This document shows, in pieces, positions 1-7,897 of a DNA stretch of 46,423 nt. Location: positions 1 through 46,423 of the forward strand of contig FR889259.1 in assembly GCA_000431815.1 (NCBI GenBank). Reading direction: 5' to 3'. The notes under the pieces were generated by a model, which saw only the letters and a program-made list of their open reading frames with translations, was not told the origin of the DNA and searched no databases. The translations under genes and the position numbers were made by a program. Each line of letters begins with the position of its first letter. Position 1 is the first letter of the stretch. This stretch comes from Butyrivibrio sp. CAG:318 (GTDB lineage: Bacteria > Bacillota > Clostridia > Lachnospirales > Lachnospiraceae).

Positions 1-72
1 AGCTATACACTTCCCACTATCTAGGCGTGTTCGGGACTTACACCCGTTAGAGCGCGCCCATGGCGCGCAAAC
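1..72 (-). mobile_element. Probable 5' end of a group II intron (partial, runs off window)
   Basis: Read on the minus strand, the sequence just after the tpiA terminator has a perfect 7-bp hairpin (arms 52-58 and 62-68, three-base loop) and then a small hairpin at 32-46 of the form CGGG-TGTAAGT-CCCG. The order 'GCGC-rich hairpin, then TCTAACGGGTGTAAGTCCCG' resembles the 5' end of domain I in bacterial group II introns. The likely first intron base is near 72 (GTTTGCG). Position directly behind a terminator fits class C introns, which are known to insert there. No reverse-transcriptase gene is visible because the element continues beyond base 1. It could instead be another structured RNA or an intron remnant. 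Confidence 0.6.
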
Positions 73-73
73 T

Positions 74-112
74 AAAAAACGGCACAACCGGTTGTTTCCG
101 GTCATGCCGTTT
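74..112 (-). terminator. Rho-independent terminator of the gapA-pgk-tpiA operon
   Basis: On the minus strand, 18 bases after the tpiA stop, AAACGGCA...TGCCGTTT closes a stem extended by CCGG/CCGG, about 15 bp with one wobble and one mismatch. Six T residues follow (complement of 74-79). It ends the three-gene glycolytic transcript and is directly followed by the putative intron end. Confidence 0.9.
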
Positions 113-129
113 ATCATTAAATACATTAA

Positions 130-873
130 TTATGCATTGACAATCTTGCCGAAGTCAGCCTTAAGGCTTGCTCCGCCGATAAGTCCGCCGTCAATGTCAG
201 GTTTAGCAAGAAGTTCAGCTGCATTGCCAGCATTCATCGATCCGCCATACTGGATTCTGATTGCTTCAGCTGTAGCTTCATCATAAATCTCACCGATAAC
301 CGCACGGATACCTGCGCATACCTCTTCAGCCTGATCTGCTGTTGCAGTCTTGCCTGTTCCGATAGCCCAGATTGGCTCATAAGCGATAACTGCGCTCTTA
401 GCCTGATCTGCTGTTACATTCTGGAATGCAATCTTGATCTGCATTCTGATCCAGTCAAGAGTAATTCCCTGTTCTCTCTGTGTGAGTGTCTCACCGCAGC
501 AGATAATAGGTGTAATACCATGCTCGAATGCCTTGAGAACTTTCTTGTTAACTGTCTCATCTGTCTCTGCGAAGTATTCTCTTCTCTCTGAGTGTCCGAT
601 GATAACATATTTAACTCCGATATCTGTAAGCATTGCAGGAGCGATTTCGCCTGTGTAAGCACCGCTCTCTTCAAAATACATATTCTCTGCACCGATTGCA
701 ACATTAGTACCCTTGGTAGCCTCAATTGCTGTTGTAAGGTCGATTGCAGGAACGCAATATACAACATCAACATCAGGGTTAACTACAAGAGGTTTAAGTT
801 CATTAATTAATGCAACTGCCTCGCTTGGAGTCTTATTCATTTTCCAGTTGCCTGCGATAATTCTTCTACGCAT
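130..873 (-). CDS. tpiA: Triosephosphate isomerase
   Basis: Interconverts dihydroxyacetone phosphate and glyceraldehyde-3-phosphate in cytosolic glycolysis. The 247-aa length is normal for a TIM barrel. Catalytic residues are in place: Lys11 in GNWKMN, His94 in IIGHSERR and Glu166 in AYEPIWAIGTG, and the phosphate-binding YGGSMNAGN loop is near the C terminus. It is the last gene of gapA-pgk-tpiA, 20 bases after pgk, and ends at a strong terminator. The start is supported by a GGAGGAAT-type ribosome binding site. Identification is secure. Confidence 0.98.
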   Translation of the reverse strand: MRRRIIAGNWKMNKTPSEAVALINELKPLVVNPDVDVVYCVPAIDLTTAIEATKGTNVAIGAENMYFEESGAYTGEIAPAMLTDIGVKYVIIGHSERREYFAETDETVNKKVLKAFEHGITPIICCGETLTQREQGITLDWIRMQIKIAFQNVTADQAKSAVIAYEPIWAIGTGKTATADQAEEVCAGIRAVIGEIYDEATAEAIRIQYGGSMNAGNAAELLAKPDIDGGLIGGASLKADFGKIVNA

Positions 874-893
874 TATATTAATTCCTCCGAATA

Positions 894-2099
894 TTATTTA
901 TCATCTGCTGATTCGATTCCAGGAAGAGCCTTGCCTTCAAGGAATTCAAGTGATGCACCGCCACCTGTTGAGATGTGTGTCATCTTATCACCGAATCCGA
1001 GTGTATTAACAGCTGCTGCTGAATCGCCGCCGCCGATTATTGTTGTAGCATCTGTCTCTGCAAGAGCCTTGGCTACAGCAATTGTACCTGCTGCAAGTGT
1101 AGGATTTTCGAATACGCCCATAGGTCCGTTCCATACAACTGTCTTGGCTGTCTTAACTGCCTCAGCAAAAAGTTCCTGTGTCTTAGGTCCGATATCGCAG
1201 CCTTCTCTGTCAGCAGGCATCTTATCAGCATCATATACTTCAACTTCTACAGGAGCGTCGATTGGGTTAGGGAAATCTTTGATAGTAACGGCATCAACCG
1301 GAAGAAGAAGTTTCTTGCCGAGTTTCTCAGCCTTAGCCATCATTTCCTTGCAATAATCAATCTTGGTATCGTCGCAGAGTGAAATACCGATTTCATATCC
1401 CTTAGCTTTGAGGAATGTGTATGCCATACCGCCACCAATGATAAGTGTGTCGCACTTCTCAAGAAGATTGGAAATAACATTAAGCTTGTCAGCGACCTTA
1501 GCACCGCCAAGGATAGCTACAAACGGTCTTACAGGATTATTAACTGCATTACCGAGGAATTCGATTTCTTTCTGCATAAGGTATCCTACAACGTTGGTCT
1601 TAACGAACTTAGTAACACCTTCTGTTGAGCAGTGTGCTCTGTGGCATGCACCAAAAGCATCATTAACATATACGTCACAAAGAGATGCAAGTTCCTTGGA
1701 GAAATTCTCTTCGTTCTTGGTCTCTTCTTTTCTGAATCTTGTGTTCTGGAGAAGAACTACATCTCCGTCCTTCATAGCTGCTACGGCAGCCTTTGCGTTA
1801 GGTCCTACAACCTCATCATCAGCAGCGAATACAACTTCTTTGCCGAGCTTCTCTGAAAGTCTCTTTGCAACAGGTGCAAGTGACTCTCCTTCATTAGGAC
1901 CATTCTTAACCTTTCCGAGATGTGAGCAGAGGATTACCTTGCCGCCATCATTGATCAATTTCTTGATTGTAGGAAGTGCTGCAACAATTCTGTTCTCATC
2001 TGTGATAACACCATTCTTAAGCGGAACGTTAAAATCACATCTTACAAGCACTCTCTGACCCTTAACATTGATGTCATCAATACTTTTCTTGTTAAGCAT
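894..2099 (-). CDS. pgk: Phosphoglycerate kinase
   Basis: Transfers phosphate from 1,3-bisphosphoglycerate to ADP, the first ATP-yielding step of glycolysis. The 401-aa length is normal. The N-terminal domain begins with VLVRCDFNVPL and has the SHLG segment. The C-terminal nucleotide-binding domain has VVWNGPMGVFE and the glycine-rich IIGGGDSAAAV. It lies between gapA and tpiA, so flux from triose phosphate to 3-phosphoglycerate is co-transcribed. Its start has the site GGAGATATAATT before ATG. A structured 141-base gap separates it from gapA, which may adjust its expression relative to gapA. Confidence 0.98.
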   Translation of the reverse strand: MLNKKSIDDINVKGQRVLVRCDFNVPLKNGVITDENRIVAALPTIKKLINDGGKVILCSHLGKVKNGPNEGESLAPVAKRLSEKLGKEVVFAADDEVVGPNAKAAVAAMKDGDVVLLQNTRFRKEETKNEENFSKELASLCDVYVNDAFGACHRAHCSTEGVTKFVKTNVVGYLMQKEIEFLGNAVNNPVRPFVAILGGAKVADKLNVISNLLEKCDTLIIGGGMAYTFLKAKGYEIGISLCDDTKIDYCKEMMAKAEKLGKKLLLPVDAVTIKDFPNPIDAPVEVEVYDADKMPADREGCDIGPKTQELFAEAVKTAKTVVWNGPMGVFENPTLAAGTIAVAKALAETDATTIIGGGDSAAAVNTLGFGDKMTHISTGGGASLEFLEGKALPGIESADDK

Positions 2100-2131
2100 A
2101 ATTATATCTCCTTTGAATTATACATAATAGA

Positions 2132-2222
2132 AAGGGTCCGGCCCTGAAGCTCGTCCGGCGTTATGCCGGTATGCCTTGACCGGACCCTTATAGGTCTGTT
2201 TTATCGTATGGAATACATACGA
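2132..2222 (-). other. Nested hairpins in the gapA-pgk intergenic region
   Basis: A perfect 10-bp stem (AAGGGTCCGG at 2132-2141 with CCGGACCCTT at 2180-2189) encloses a second hairpin, CCGGC/GCCGG at 2155-2169. On the gapA side is a perfect 7-bp hairpin (2204-2210 with 2216-2222). No T-run follows the large stem on the minus strand, so it is not a classical terminator. It is more likely an RNA-processing or stability element separating gapA from pgk message. That role is inferred. Confidence 0.6.
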
Positions 2223-2240
2223 ATACTATACACTATAGAA

Positions 2241-3254
2241 TTAAGCTAACTCTGAGAAGTACTTAATTGTTCTAACCATCTGGCTTGTGTATGAGTTCTC
2301 GTTATCATACCATGAAACAACCTCAACCTGGCACTTTCCATCAGGAAGCTCTGATACCATAGTCTGTGTTGCATCGAAGAGTGAACCATATCTCATACCA
2401 ACAATATCTGATGAAACGATCTCATCTTCATTGTATCCGAATGACTCTGTCTGAGCAGCCTTCATAGCAGCGTTAATCTCTTCCTTAGTAACCTTCTTGT
2501 TAACTACAGCGAAAAGAAGTGTTGTTGAACCTGTAGGGGTAGGTACACGCTGAGCAGCTCCGATGAGCTTTCCGTTAAGTTCCGGAATAACAAGGCCGAT
2601 TGCTTTAGCAGCGCCTGTTGAGTTAGGAACGATGTTTATAGCACCTGCTCTTGATCTTCTTAAGTCACCCTTTCTCTGAGGTCCGTCGAGGATCATCTGA
2701 TCGCCTGTGTAAGCGTGAATTGTACACATGATACCTGACTCGATTGGAGCAAGGTCATTAAGAGCCTTAGCCATAGGTGCTAAGCAGTTAGTTGTACATG
2801 AAGCTGCTGAAATGATTGTATCAGAAGCCTTAAGTGTTGTATGGTTAACATTGTATACGATTGTAGGAAGGTCGTTTCCTGCAGGAGCTGAAATAACAAC
2901 CTTACGGGCACCAGCATTAATATGAGCCTGTGCTTTCTCCTTAGATGTGTAGAAACCTGAGCACTCAAGTACTACGTCTACTCCAAGTTCTCCCCATGGA
3001 CAATTGTTAGCGTCCGGGAATGCATAAATCTTGATTGTCTTACCATCAACTGTGATTGAATCCTCACCTGCTGAAACTGTATCAGCCTTCTCATATTTAC
3101 CCTGTGAAGAGTCATATTTAAGAAGGTGAGCAAGCATTCTAGGGCTTGTTAAATCGTTGATAGCTACTACTTCATATCCTTCTGCTCCGAACATCTGTCT
3201 GAAAGCAAGACGACCGATACGGCCGAATCCGTTGATTGCAACTTTTACTGCCAT
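2241..3254 (-). CDS. gapA: Glyceraldehyde-3-phosphate dehydrogenase, NAD-type
   Basis: Oxidises glyceraldehyde-3-phosphate to 1,3-bisphosphoglycerate. The 337-aa length is standard. The N-terminal Rossmann motif is INGFGRIGR. Asp34 at the end of the second strand (AINDL) predicts preference for NAD over NADP. The catalytic Cys153 lies in SCTTNCLAP, and the C-terminal WYDNENSY motif is present. It is first in gapA-pgk-tpiA, has its own near-consensus promoter and a strong AGGAGG at 3264-3269. The NAD preference suggests the glycolytic direction. Confidence 0.98.
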   Translation of the reverse strand: MAVKVAINGFGRIGRLAFRQMFGAEGYEVVAINDLTSPRMLAHLLKYDSSQGKYEKADTVSAGEDSITVDGKTIKIYAFPDANNCPWGELGVDVVLECSGFYTSKEKAQAHINAGARKVVISAPAGNDLPTIVYNVNHTTLKASDTIISAASCTTNCLAPMAKALNDLAPIESGIMCTIHAYTGDQMILDGPQRKGDLRRSRAGAINIVPNSTGAAKAIGLVIPELNGKLIGAAQRVPTPTGSTTLLFAVVNKKVTKEEINAAMKAAQTESFGYNEDEIVSSDIVGMRYGSLFDATQTMVSELPDGKCQVEVVSWYDNENSYTSQMVRTIKYFSELA

Positions 3255-3318
3255 TTTTTTATTCCTCCTAAAGAAAATTTAAATGAAAGGATTGTTAAAT
3301 AAAAATCAATCTAGTGAC

Positions 3319-3347
3319 ATTTTACCTTCTTTATCCATAAATTTCAA
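3319..3347 (-). promoter_or_regulatory. Sigma-A-type promoter of gapA-pgk-tpiA
   Basis: Minus strand: TTGAAA (3342-3347), 17-base spacer, TAAAAT (3319-3324). The predicted start near 3312 gives a leader of about 58 bases ending in AGGAGGAAT before the gapA ATG. No obvious operator was seen in the leader. Confidence 0.8.
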
Positions 3348-3372
3348 CCCTTATTTTATTTTTGTGTAAAGA

Positions 3373-3400
3373 TTGACAAATATTTTAGTTTAATTATAAT
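3373..3400 (+). promoter_or_regulatory. Consensus sigma-A promoter of the PHP phosphatase gene
   Basis: TTGACA (3373-3378) and TATAAT (3395-3400) both match consensus exactly, separated by 16 bases. The start near 3407 gives a leader of about 40 bases containing AAGGAG before the ATG at 3448. It lies back to back with the gapA promoter. Confidence 0.8.
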
Positions 3401-3447
3401 TTGTATGTGGTTAATAACACTGATCAACAGATTATAAGGAGTAACAT

Positions 3448-4257
3448 ATGATATCAGATTACCATGTACATACATATTTTTCATCGGATTGCGAGGTCAG
3501 TCCGCGCGAGCATATTTCCAAGGCAATCGCATGCGGCATGAGCGAGATATGCTTTACAGACCATATGGATTATGATTATCCTTTGGAGAACGGCAAGGAA
3601 ATGTTCCGGCTTGACGTTGACGCATATTTTAACGAACTGCGCGCGCTTAAGGAAGAATTCAGCGATAAAATCCACATCAAAATAGGAATTGAACTCGGCC
3701 TCAACCCTTCAATCGAACCGGACAACCGTGCGCTTGTCCACAAATACCCTTTTGATTTCGTTATAGGTTCATCCCATATGGTTGACGGAATGGACCCTTA
3801 CTATCCAAAATTCTGGGATGGCCGTGACAGCAGTAATGCCATTCACGACTATTATAAGGCAATTCTCAGGAATGTGACCACATATGACGATTATGATGTA
3901 TACGGACATCTGGATTATATAAGAAGATATATCAAAGATAAAGATTATGTATATGTTGATGATGACTTCTATGATATCACCGAAATGATTCTTAAGAATA
4001 TAATAGCCAAAGGACACGGCATTGAATTGAATACGCGCGGATTATCAAATGGTATAACTTATTTCATACCTACAATAACCATTCTTAAGCGTTACCGTGA
4101 ACTGGGTGGTGAAATTGTTACGGTCGGCTCCGATGCACATTATGTAAAGTCCCTCGGATACGCTTTTCGTACCGCAAGAGACATTCTCGTCAATACCGGT
4201 TTTAAATATGTGGCATCGTTCGAAGACCGTTCCCCGGCTTTTATTCCGCTCACATAA
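3448..4257 (+). CDS. Histidinol-phosphatase-like PHP-domain phosphatase
   Basis: A PHP-fold metal-dependent phosphoesterase of the HisK/HisJ type, which removes phosphate from L-histidinol phosphate in histidine synthesis. The N terminus has the metal motif D-Y-H-V-H (residues 4-8) and CFTDHMD. Later metal-binding segments include SSHMVD, VYGHLDY and the C-terminal GSDAHYV. At 269 aa it is the size of single-domain HisK enzymes. No other his gene is near, so the substrate could be a different phosphoester. It is a single gene with its own consensus promoter and the site AAGGAGTAAC before ATG. It faces the cysteine desulfurase gene with 26 bases between stops. Confidence 0.8.
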   Translation: MISDYHVHTYFSSDCEVSPREHISKAIACGMSEICFTDHMDYDYPLENGKEMFRLDVDAYFNELRALKEEFSDKIHIKIGIELGLNPSIEPDNRALVHKYPFDFVIGSSHMVDGMDPYYPKFWDGRDSSNAIHDYYKAILRNVTTYDDYDVYGHLDYIRRYIKDKDYVYVDDDFYDITEMILKNIIAKGHGIELNTRGLSNGITYFIPTITILKRYRELGGEIVTVGSDAHYVKSLGYAFRTARDILVNTGFKYVASFEDRSPAFIPLT

Positions 4258-4283
4258 TATAATACAGCGGCGGCTTTCATGAA

Positions 4284-5414
4284 TCATCCCTGTTTTCTGG
4301 CCGCCGCGACCGACTTTTTCAGGACTTCCACCACATAATCGGCCGTCCGGTAATTCATTTCCTTATCTATGCTCATTCTGATCGTTCCCATTGCATATTT
4401 ATCCGGAGTTCTGACTGCCCTCAGCACATGGGATGTATTTCCTTTACCGCAGGCTGAACCGGCTGCAGCATTTACACCATACATATCCAGAAGCACCAGT
4501 AATGACTGTGCATCCACATTTTCAAAACCTATGCTCATATTTCCGGGCAGCCTTTTTTCATAATCCGAGGGTCCGTTCACTCTTGCATTTTCTATTTCTT
4601 TCATTATCCTTCCCGTAATATATTCGCTCATTCTGCGGCAGTGTGCCATTGTCATTTCAAGCCTGGCACATGATACTCTGGCAGCTTCCGCCATGCCTAT
4701 TATTCCCGGAACATTTTCGGTACCGGAACGCATTCCTTTTTCCTGACCGCCTCCGTATATAAACGGATGCGCCCTGCATTCACGCCTTATATACAGAAAT
4801 CCCGTTCCTTTGGGACCATTGAATTTATGGGATGAAGCGCTTAACATATCAACGTTCATGCTGTCCACATTTACCGGAATATGCCCGAATGCCTGCACCG
4901 CATCAGTATGAAAAATAATATCATACTCATGCGCTATCCTCGCCAGCTTTCCAATCGGCTCAACCGTACCGATTTCATTATTGGCGGTCATCACGCTTAT
5001 CATTGATGTATCTCTTTTTATATACTTTCTCAGTATTTCGGGCTTTATAAATCCTTCCCCGTCAACCGGAAGCAGATCATACCGCCCTCCCGTACCGGCG
5101 TATCGTTCAAGCGGTGCCAGCACGGCTTTGTGTTCTATGCTGCCGGCTATTATATGTCCCCTTACCGACATTGCCTCATTAAGAGCCCAGTTATCGGATT
5201 CAGTGCCTCCCGATGTAAAGAAAATTTCTTCCGGTTCTGCTCCTATAAGTCCCGCTATCACACTTCTGGCCTCTTCTATTTTATCACGGACGTGCCTGGA
5301 CTTTGAATATAATGCCGACGGATTATAGAAATCCGCCGAGTAATACCGTTTCATTGCCTGCGCGGCTTCCGGCATAAGCGGAGTCGTCGCGGCATTGTCA
5401 AGATATATGCTCAT
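4284..5414 (-). CDS. Cysteine desulfurase, NifS/IscS family (copy 1)
   Basis: A PLP enzyme that takes sulfur from L-cysteine as a persulfide, leaving alanine. At 376 aa it has the family N terminus YLDNAATTP, the PLP-lysine motif SSHKFNGPKG (Lys197), the substrate-binding RSGTENVPG, and the sulfur-accepting Cys322 in GSACGKG. That loop differs from the GSACSS of the second copy at 29148. It has no Fe-S scaffold or ThiI partner nearby, so its acceptor is unknown. The ribosome binding site before ATG 5414 is poor. It is transcribed divergently from the flippase gene. Confidence 0.9.
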   Translation of the reverse strand: MSIYLDNAATTPLMPEAAQAMKRYYSADFYNPSALYSKSRHVRDKIEEARSVIAGLIGAEPEEIFFTSGGTESDNWALNEAMSVRGHIIAGSIEHKAVLAPLERYAGTGGRYDLLPVDGEGFIKPEILRKYIKRDTSMISVMTANNEIGTVEPIGKLARIAHEYDIIFHTDAVQAFGHIPVNVDSMNVDMLSASSHKFNGPKGTGFLYIRRECRAHPFIYGGGQEKGMRSGTENVPGIIGMAEAARVSCARLEMTMAHCRRMSEYITGRIMKEIENARVNGPSDYEKRLPGNMSIGFENVDAQSLLVLLDMYGVNAAAGSACGKGNTSHVLRAVRTPDKYAMGTIRMSIDKEMNYRTADYVVEVLKKSVAAARKQG

Positions 5415-5494
5415 ATCAGTACCGTTATATTATTTCTTATTAATATAATATGCTATTCTCTCATATGATGTTAAAAAAAGACCAGTGAATCATT

Positions 5495-6823
5495 ATGTCC
5501 AGAAAAACTTTCATCAAAGGAACTCTTATACTGACTTTAGCCGGGGTATTAACAAAAATTTTCGGTTTCGGCTGCAGGATTTTTCTTTCAAGAAGCATCG
5601 GTGCCGCCGGAATGGGACTTTACCAGCTTATAATGCCGGTTACAGCCGTATGTTATGCCATAGGAATTGCAGGTCCGGAAGTATGCGTATCACGTTTCTG
5701 TGCTGCTTATGCAGCATCCAGGGACCATCTGCGCGCAAGGCACACGGCTGTATTCTGTTTCGGAATGTCAATGATTTTATGTATTATATGTACTGTTTTG
5801 TCATATATGGGCGCAGACATAATTGCCGGTTATATTTTTCATAATCCGCATGTCGCACCGTTAATCCGTATTTCTGTCTTCTCCGTTCCTTTCGCATGTA
5901 TTCATTGTCTCGTATGCGCATATTACATAAGCAAGGAGCGAACCGTTATTCCCGCAGTTTCACAGATTTTTGAACAGGCTGTAAGACTCGGAGCCATCTA
6001 TATCATTGTACATATTGCACATAATAAAGGCGAGGAAATCACAGCGGCCGTCGGCGTCGCCGGACTTGTCTGCGGAGAAATCGCAGCCGCTTTATTATGT
6101 GCGGCCATTGTATTAACAGGGCGCCGCAAAAATATCCGCACAACCAGACATCCCGGTATCGAAGTAAAACAGATTATAAAGACTTCTATTCCGGTATCTT
6201 TAAACAGACTTGCCCTGCACGGAATGCAGAGTCTTGAGGCCGCTCTCATTCCGCTTATGCTGACTGTTTACGGATATTCCGCCCAACATTCGGTAGCCAT
6301 TTTTGGGATACTGACCGGCATGGCAATGCCCGTTATTCTTTTTCCGTCCACATTAACCGGTTCGGTTGCCCAGATGTTACTGCCCTCTGTTGCTAAAGAA
6401 CAGTCTTCTTCAGATAAATTAATTAAATCAAGCCGCATGGCACTGGTTTTCTCACTGGCATTCGGTTTTATATGTATTATAGGATATACAACGGCCGGTG
6501 CCGTTATCATGGCTTATGTTTTTGACGAGCCCAAACTTTCAGGATATATAAGAATAATGGCGTGGCTATGTCCTTTTATTTTTATTAACACAACATACAA
6601 AAGCATGCTGCATGCACTCGGTCAGGCCGGCCGTGTGCTCTTAAACAGCATGCTTTCTGAATTGATAACCATTATATGTATTGTATTCCTTATTCCACGG
6701 ATGGGAATATATGCTTACCTTCTGGGACTTCTTGCAAGTCAGGCCGCAAATTCCGCTTTGTCGATATGCGCCTTTACCAGAACCGTGTCACGCATTACGA
6801 CTCATAAACCTCTTCGATCCTAA
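5495..6823 (+). CDS. MOP-superfamily flippase, SpoVB/polysaccharide-transporter type
   Basis: A multi-pass membrane protein of 442 aa with about 12 to 14 predicted hydrophobic segments. The first is LILTLAGVLTKIFGFGCRI. The start SRKTFIKGTLIL...RIFLSRSIGAAGMGLYQL is typical of SpoVB-like and oligosaccharide flippases, which move lipid-linked precursors across the membrane. The substrate cannot be told: spore-cortex lipid II or another polyprenyl-linked glycan are both possible. No convincing Shine-Dalgarno precedes ATG 5495, but homologous N termini start here. The 3' end overlaps the convergent HD-GYP gene by 29 bases. Confidence 0.85.
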   Translation: MSRKTFIKGTLILTLAGVLTKIFGFGCRIFLSRSIGAAGMGLYQLIMPVTAVCYAIGIAGPEVCVSRFCAAYAASRDHLRARHTAVFCFGMSMILCIICTVLSYMGADIIAGYIFHNPHVAPLIRISVFSVPFACIHCLVCAYYISKERTVIPAVSQIFEQAVRLGAIYIIVHIAHNKGEEITAAVGVAGLVCGEIAAALLCAAIVLTGRRKNIRTTRHPGIEVKQIIKTSIPVSLNRLALHGMQSLEAALIPLMLTVYGYSAQHSVAIFGILTGMAMPVILFPSTLTGSVAQMLLPSVAKEQSSSDKLIKSSRMALVFSLAFGFICIIGYTTAGAVIMAYVFDEPKLSGYIRIMAWLCPFIFINTTYKSMLHALGQAGRVLLNSMLSELITIICIVFLIPRMGIYAYLLGLLASQAANSALSICAFTRTVSRITTHKPLRS

Positions 6824-7880
6824 GTCCCGGCTCTTTGGACAGATCTACAGGTCTTCCCGTACTCGTTATCACAACCGGTTTGGAACCGCGTTGTTTGTTG
6901 ATAAGGATTATCTCTGCCGTCTCACCGTTATTAAGCTTTACTTTGGTATGAAGATATGAATCGACTATATTCTGTATAAATACCAGAAGATACCTGGTCT
7001 CATACAGATCAAAACCTTTGTCCTCAAATTGGGCAACAACATCGAATGGGCATATCGGACCACGGTATGCCCTGTTTGCCGTCATAGCTTCATAAACATC
7101 CGCAATAGCAATAATCTTGGCATATTCATCTATCTTATCACCGGTGATTCCAAACGGATATCCCGATCCGTTGCACCTTTCGTGATGCATAAGTGCACAA
7201 TTTACAATATGCTCATTGAGTTCCCATTCCTTAATCAGCTGATACCCTCTTATCGTATGAGATTTCATTATCTCATATTCACTGAGTGTGAGCCTTCCCG
7301 GCTTATCAAGAATTTCCTTGGGTATAAGAAGTTTGCCTATATCATGAAACATTCCGCACGCATTAAGTATCTTAATGTCCTCTTCTTTCCAGCCGAGCCA
7401 TTTGCCTATCAGCGACGCAATCATTCCGACATTCATGCAATGCATATATGTTGTATCACTGTAATTGTGCATTGAGTATAACATATTTAACATGTTGTAT
7501 GAATTATATTCCGTGCCAAGCATGTTCCAGCTCTTATCAATTATCTCTTCAACATCAGACTTGTCAATGTTGTTATTAATCATTTTACCGAAAGTATTAT
7601 TGAGACTGTCCTTTGCATCAATGTACTTATGGCTGAATTCTTCAAATCCTGCCTTGCGCTCATCCGTAGTGACATCCGGTTCTGCAAGCTCCGGCTCTTT
7701 TTCTTCCACCTTAGCTTTGTCGTCTATGCTGACTGCCACAACTCCAAGTGTTTCAAGATGTTTTATAATCGGAGCCGTAATGACAACTCCTGCCGGAAGA
7801 ATCATTATTCCCGCTGACGTCACCAGGTCTCTTCCCAATACCATTCCTTCTTTTAAATCGGTTAAAAAAACATTTTTCAC
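6795..7880 (-). CDS. HD-GYP domain protein, probable cyclic-di-GMP phosphodiesterase
   Basis: Probably hydrolyses cyclic di-GMP to pGpG or GMP. Residues 1 to about 55 form a small N-terminal domain typical of HD-GYP proteins. The HD-GYP core (about 125-320) has His147, the HD pair His179-Asp180 in FHDIGK, HHE at 232-234 and GSGYP at 238-242. There is no receiver or membrane domain, so it is a soluble enzyme of unknown input. The 361-aa length is ordinary. It follows the HAD gene by 17 bases and is last in the ligA-metA-HAD transcription unit. No terminator is seen, and its 3' end runs 29 bases into the flippase gene. Confidence 0.9.
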   Translation of the reverse strand: MKNVFLTDLKEGMVLGRDLVTSAGIMILPAGVVITAPIIKHLETLGVVAVSIDDKAKVEEKEPELAEPDVTTDERKAGFEEFSHKYIDAKDSLNNTFGKMINNNIDKSDVEEIIDKSWNMLGTEYNSYNMLNMLYSMHNYSDTTYMHCMNVGMIASLIGKWLGWKEEDIKILNACGMFHDIGKLLIPKEILDKPGRLTLSEYEIMKSHTIRGYQLIKEWELNEHIVNCALMHHERCNGSGYPFGITGDKIDEYAKIIAIADVYEAMTANRAYRGPICPFDVVAQFEDKGFDLYETRYLLVFIQNIVDSYLHTKVKLNNGETAEIILINKQRGSKPVVITSTGRPVDLSKEPGLRIEEVYES

Positions 7881-7897
7881 TCAAATTCACCTCTTCA

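Noticed and set aside
931..2058. Two plus-strand open frames opposite pgk
   Set aside because: Antisense shadows of pgk with no ribosome binding site and no family features.
4267..4307. GCGGCGGC/GCCGCCGC inverted repeat between the PHP and desulfurase genes as a terminator
   Set aside because: The arms are 25 bases apart and no T-run directly follows the stem on either strand; the only T-run is about 8 bases away.
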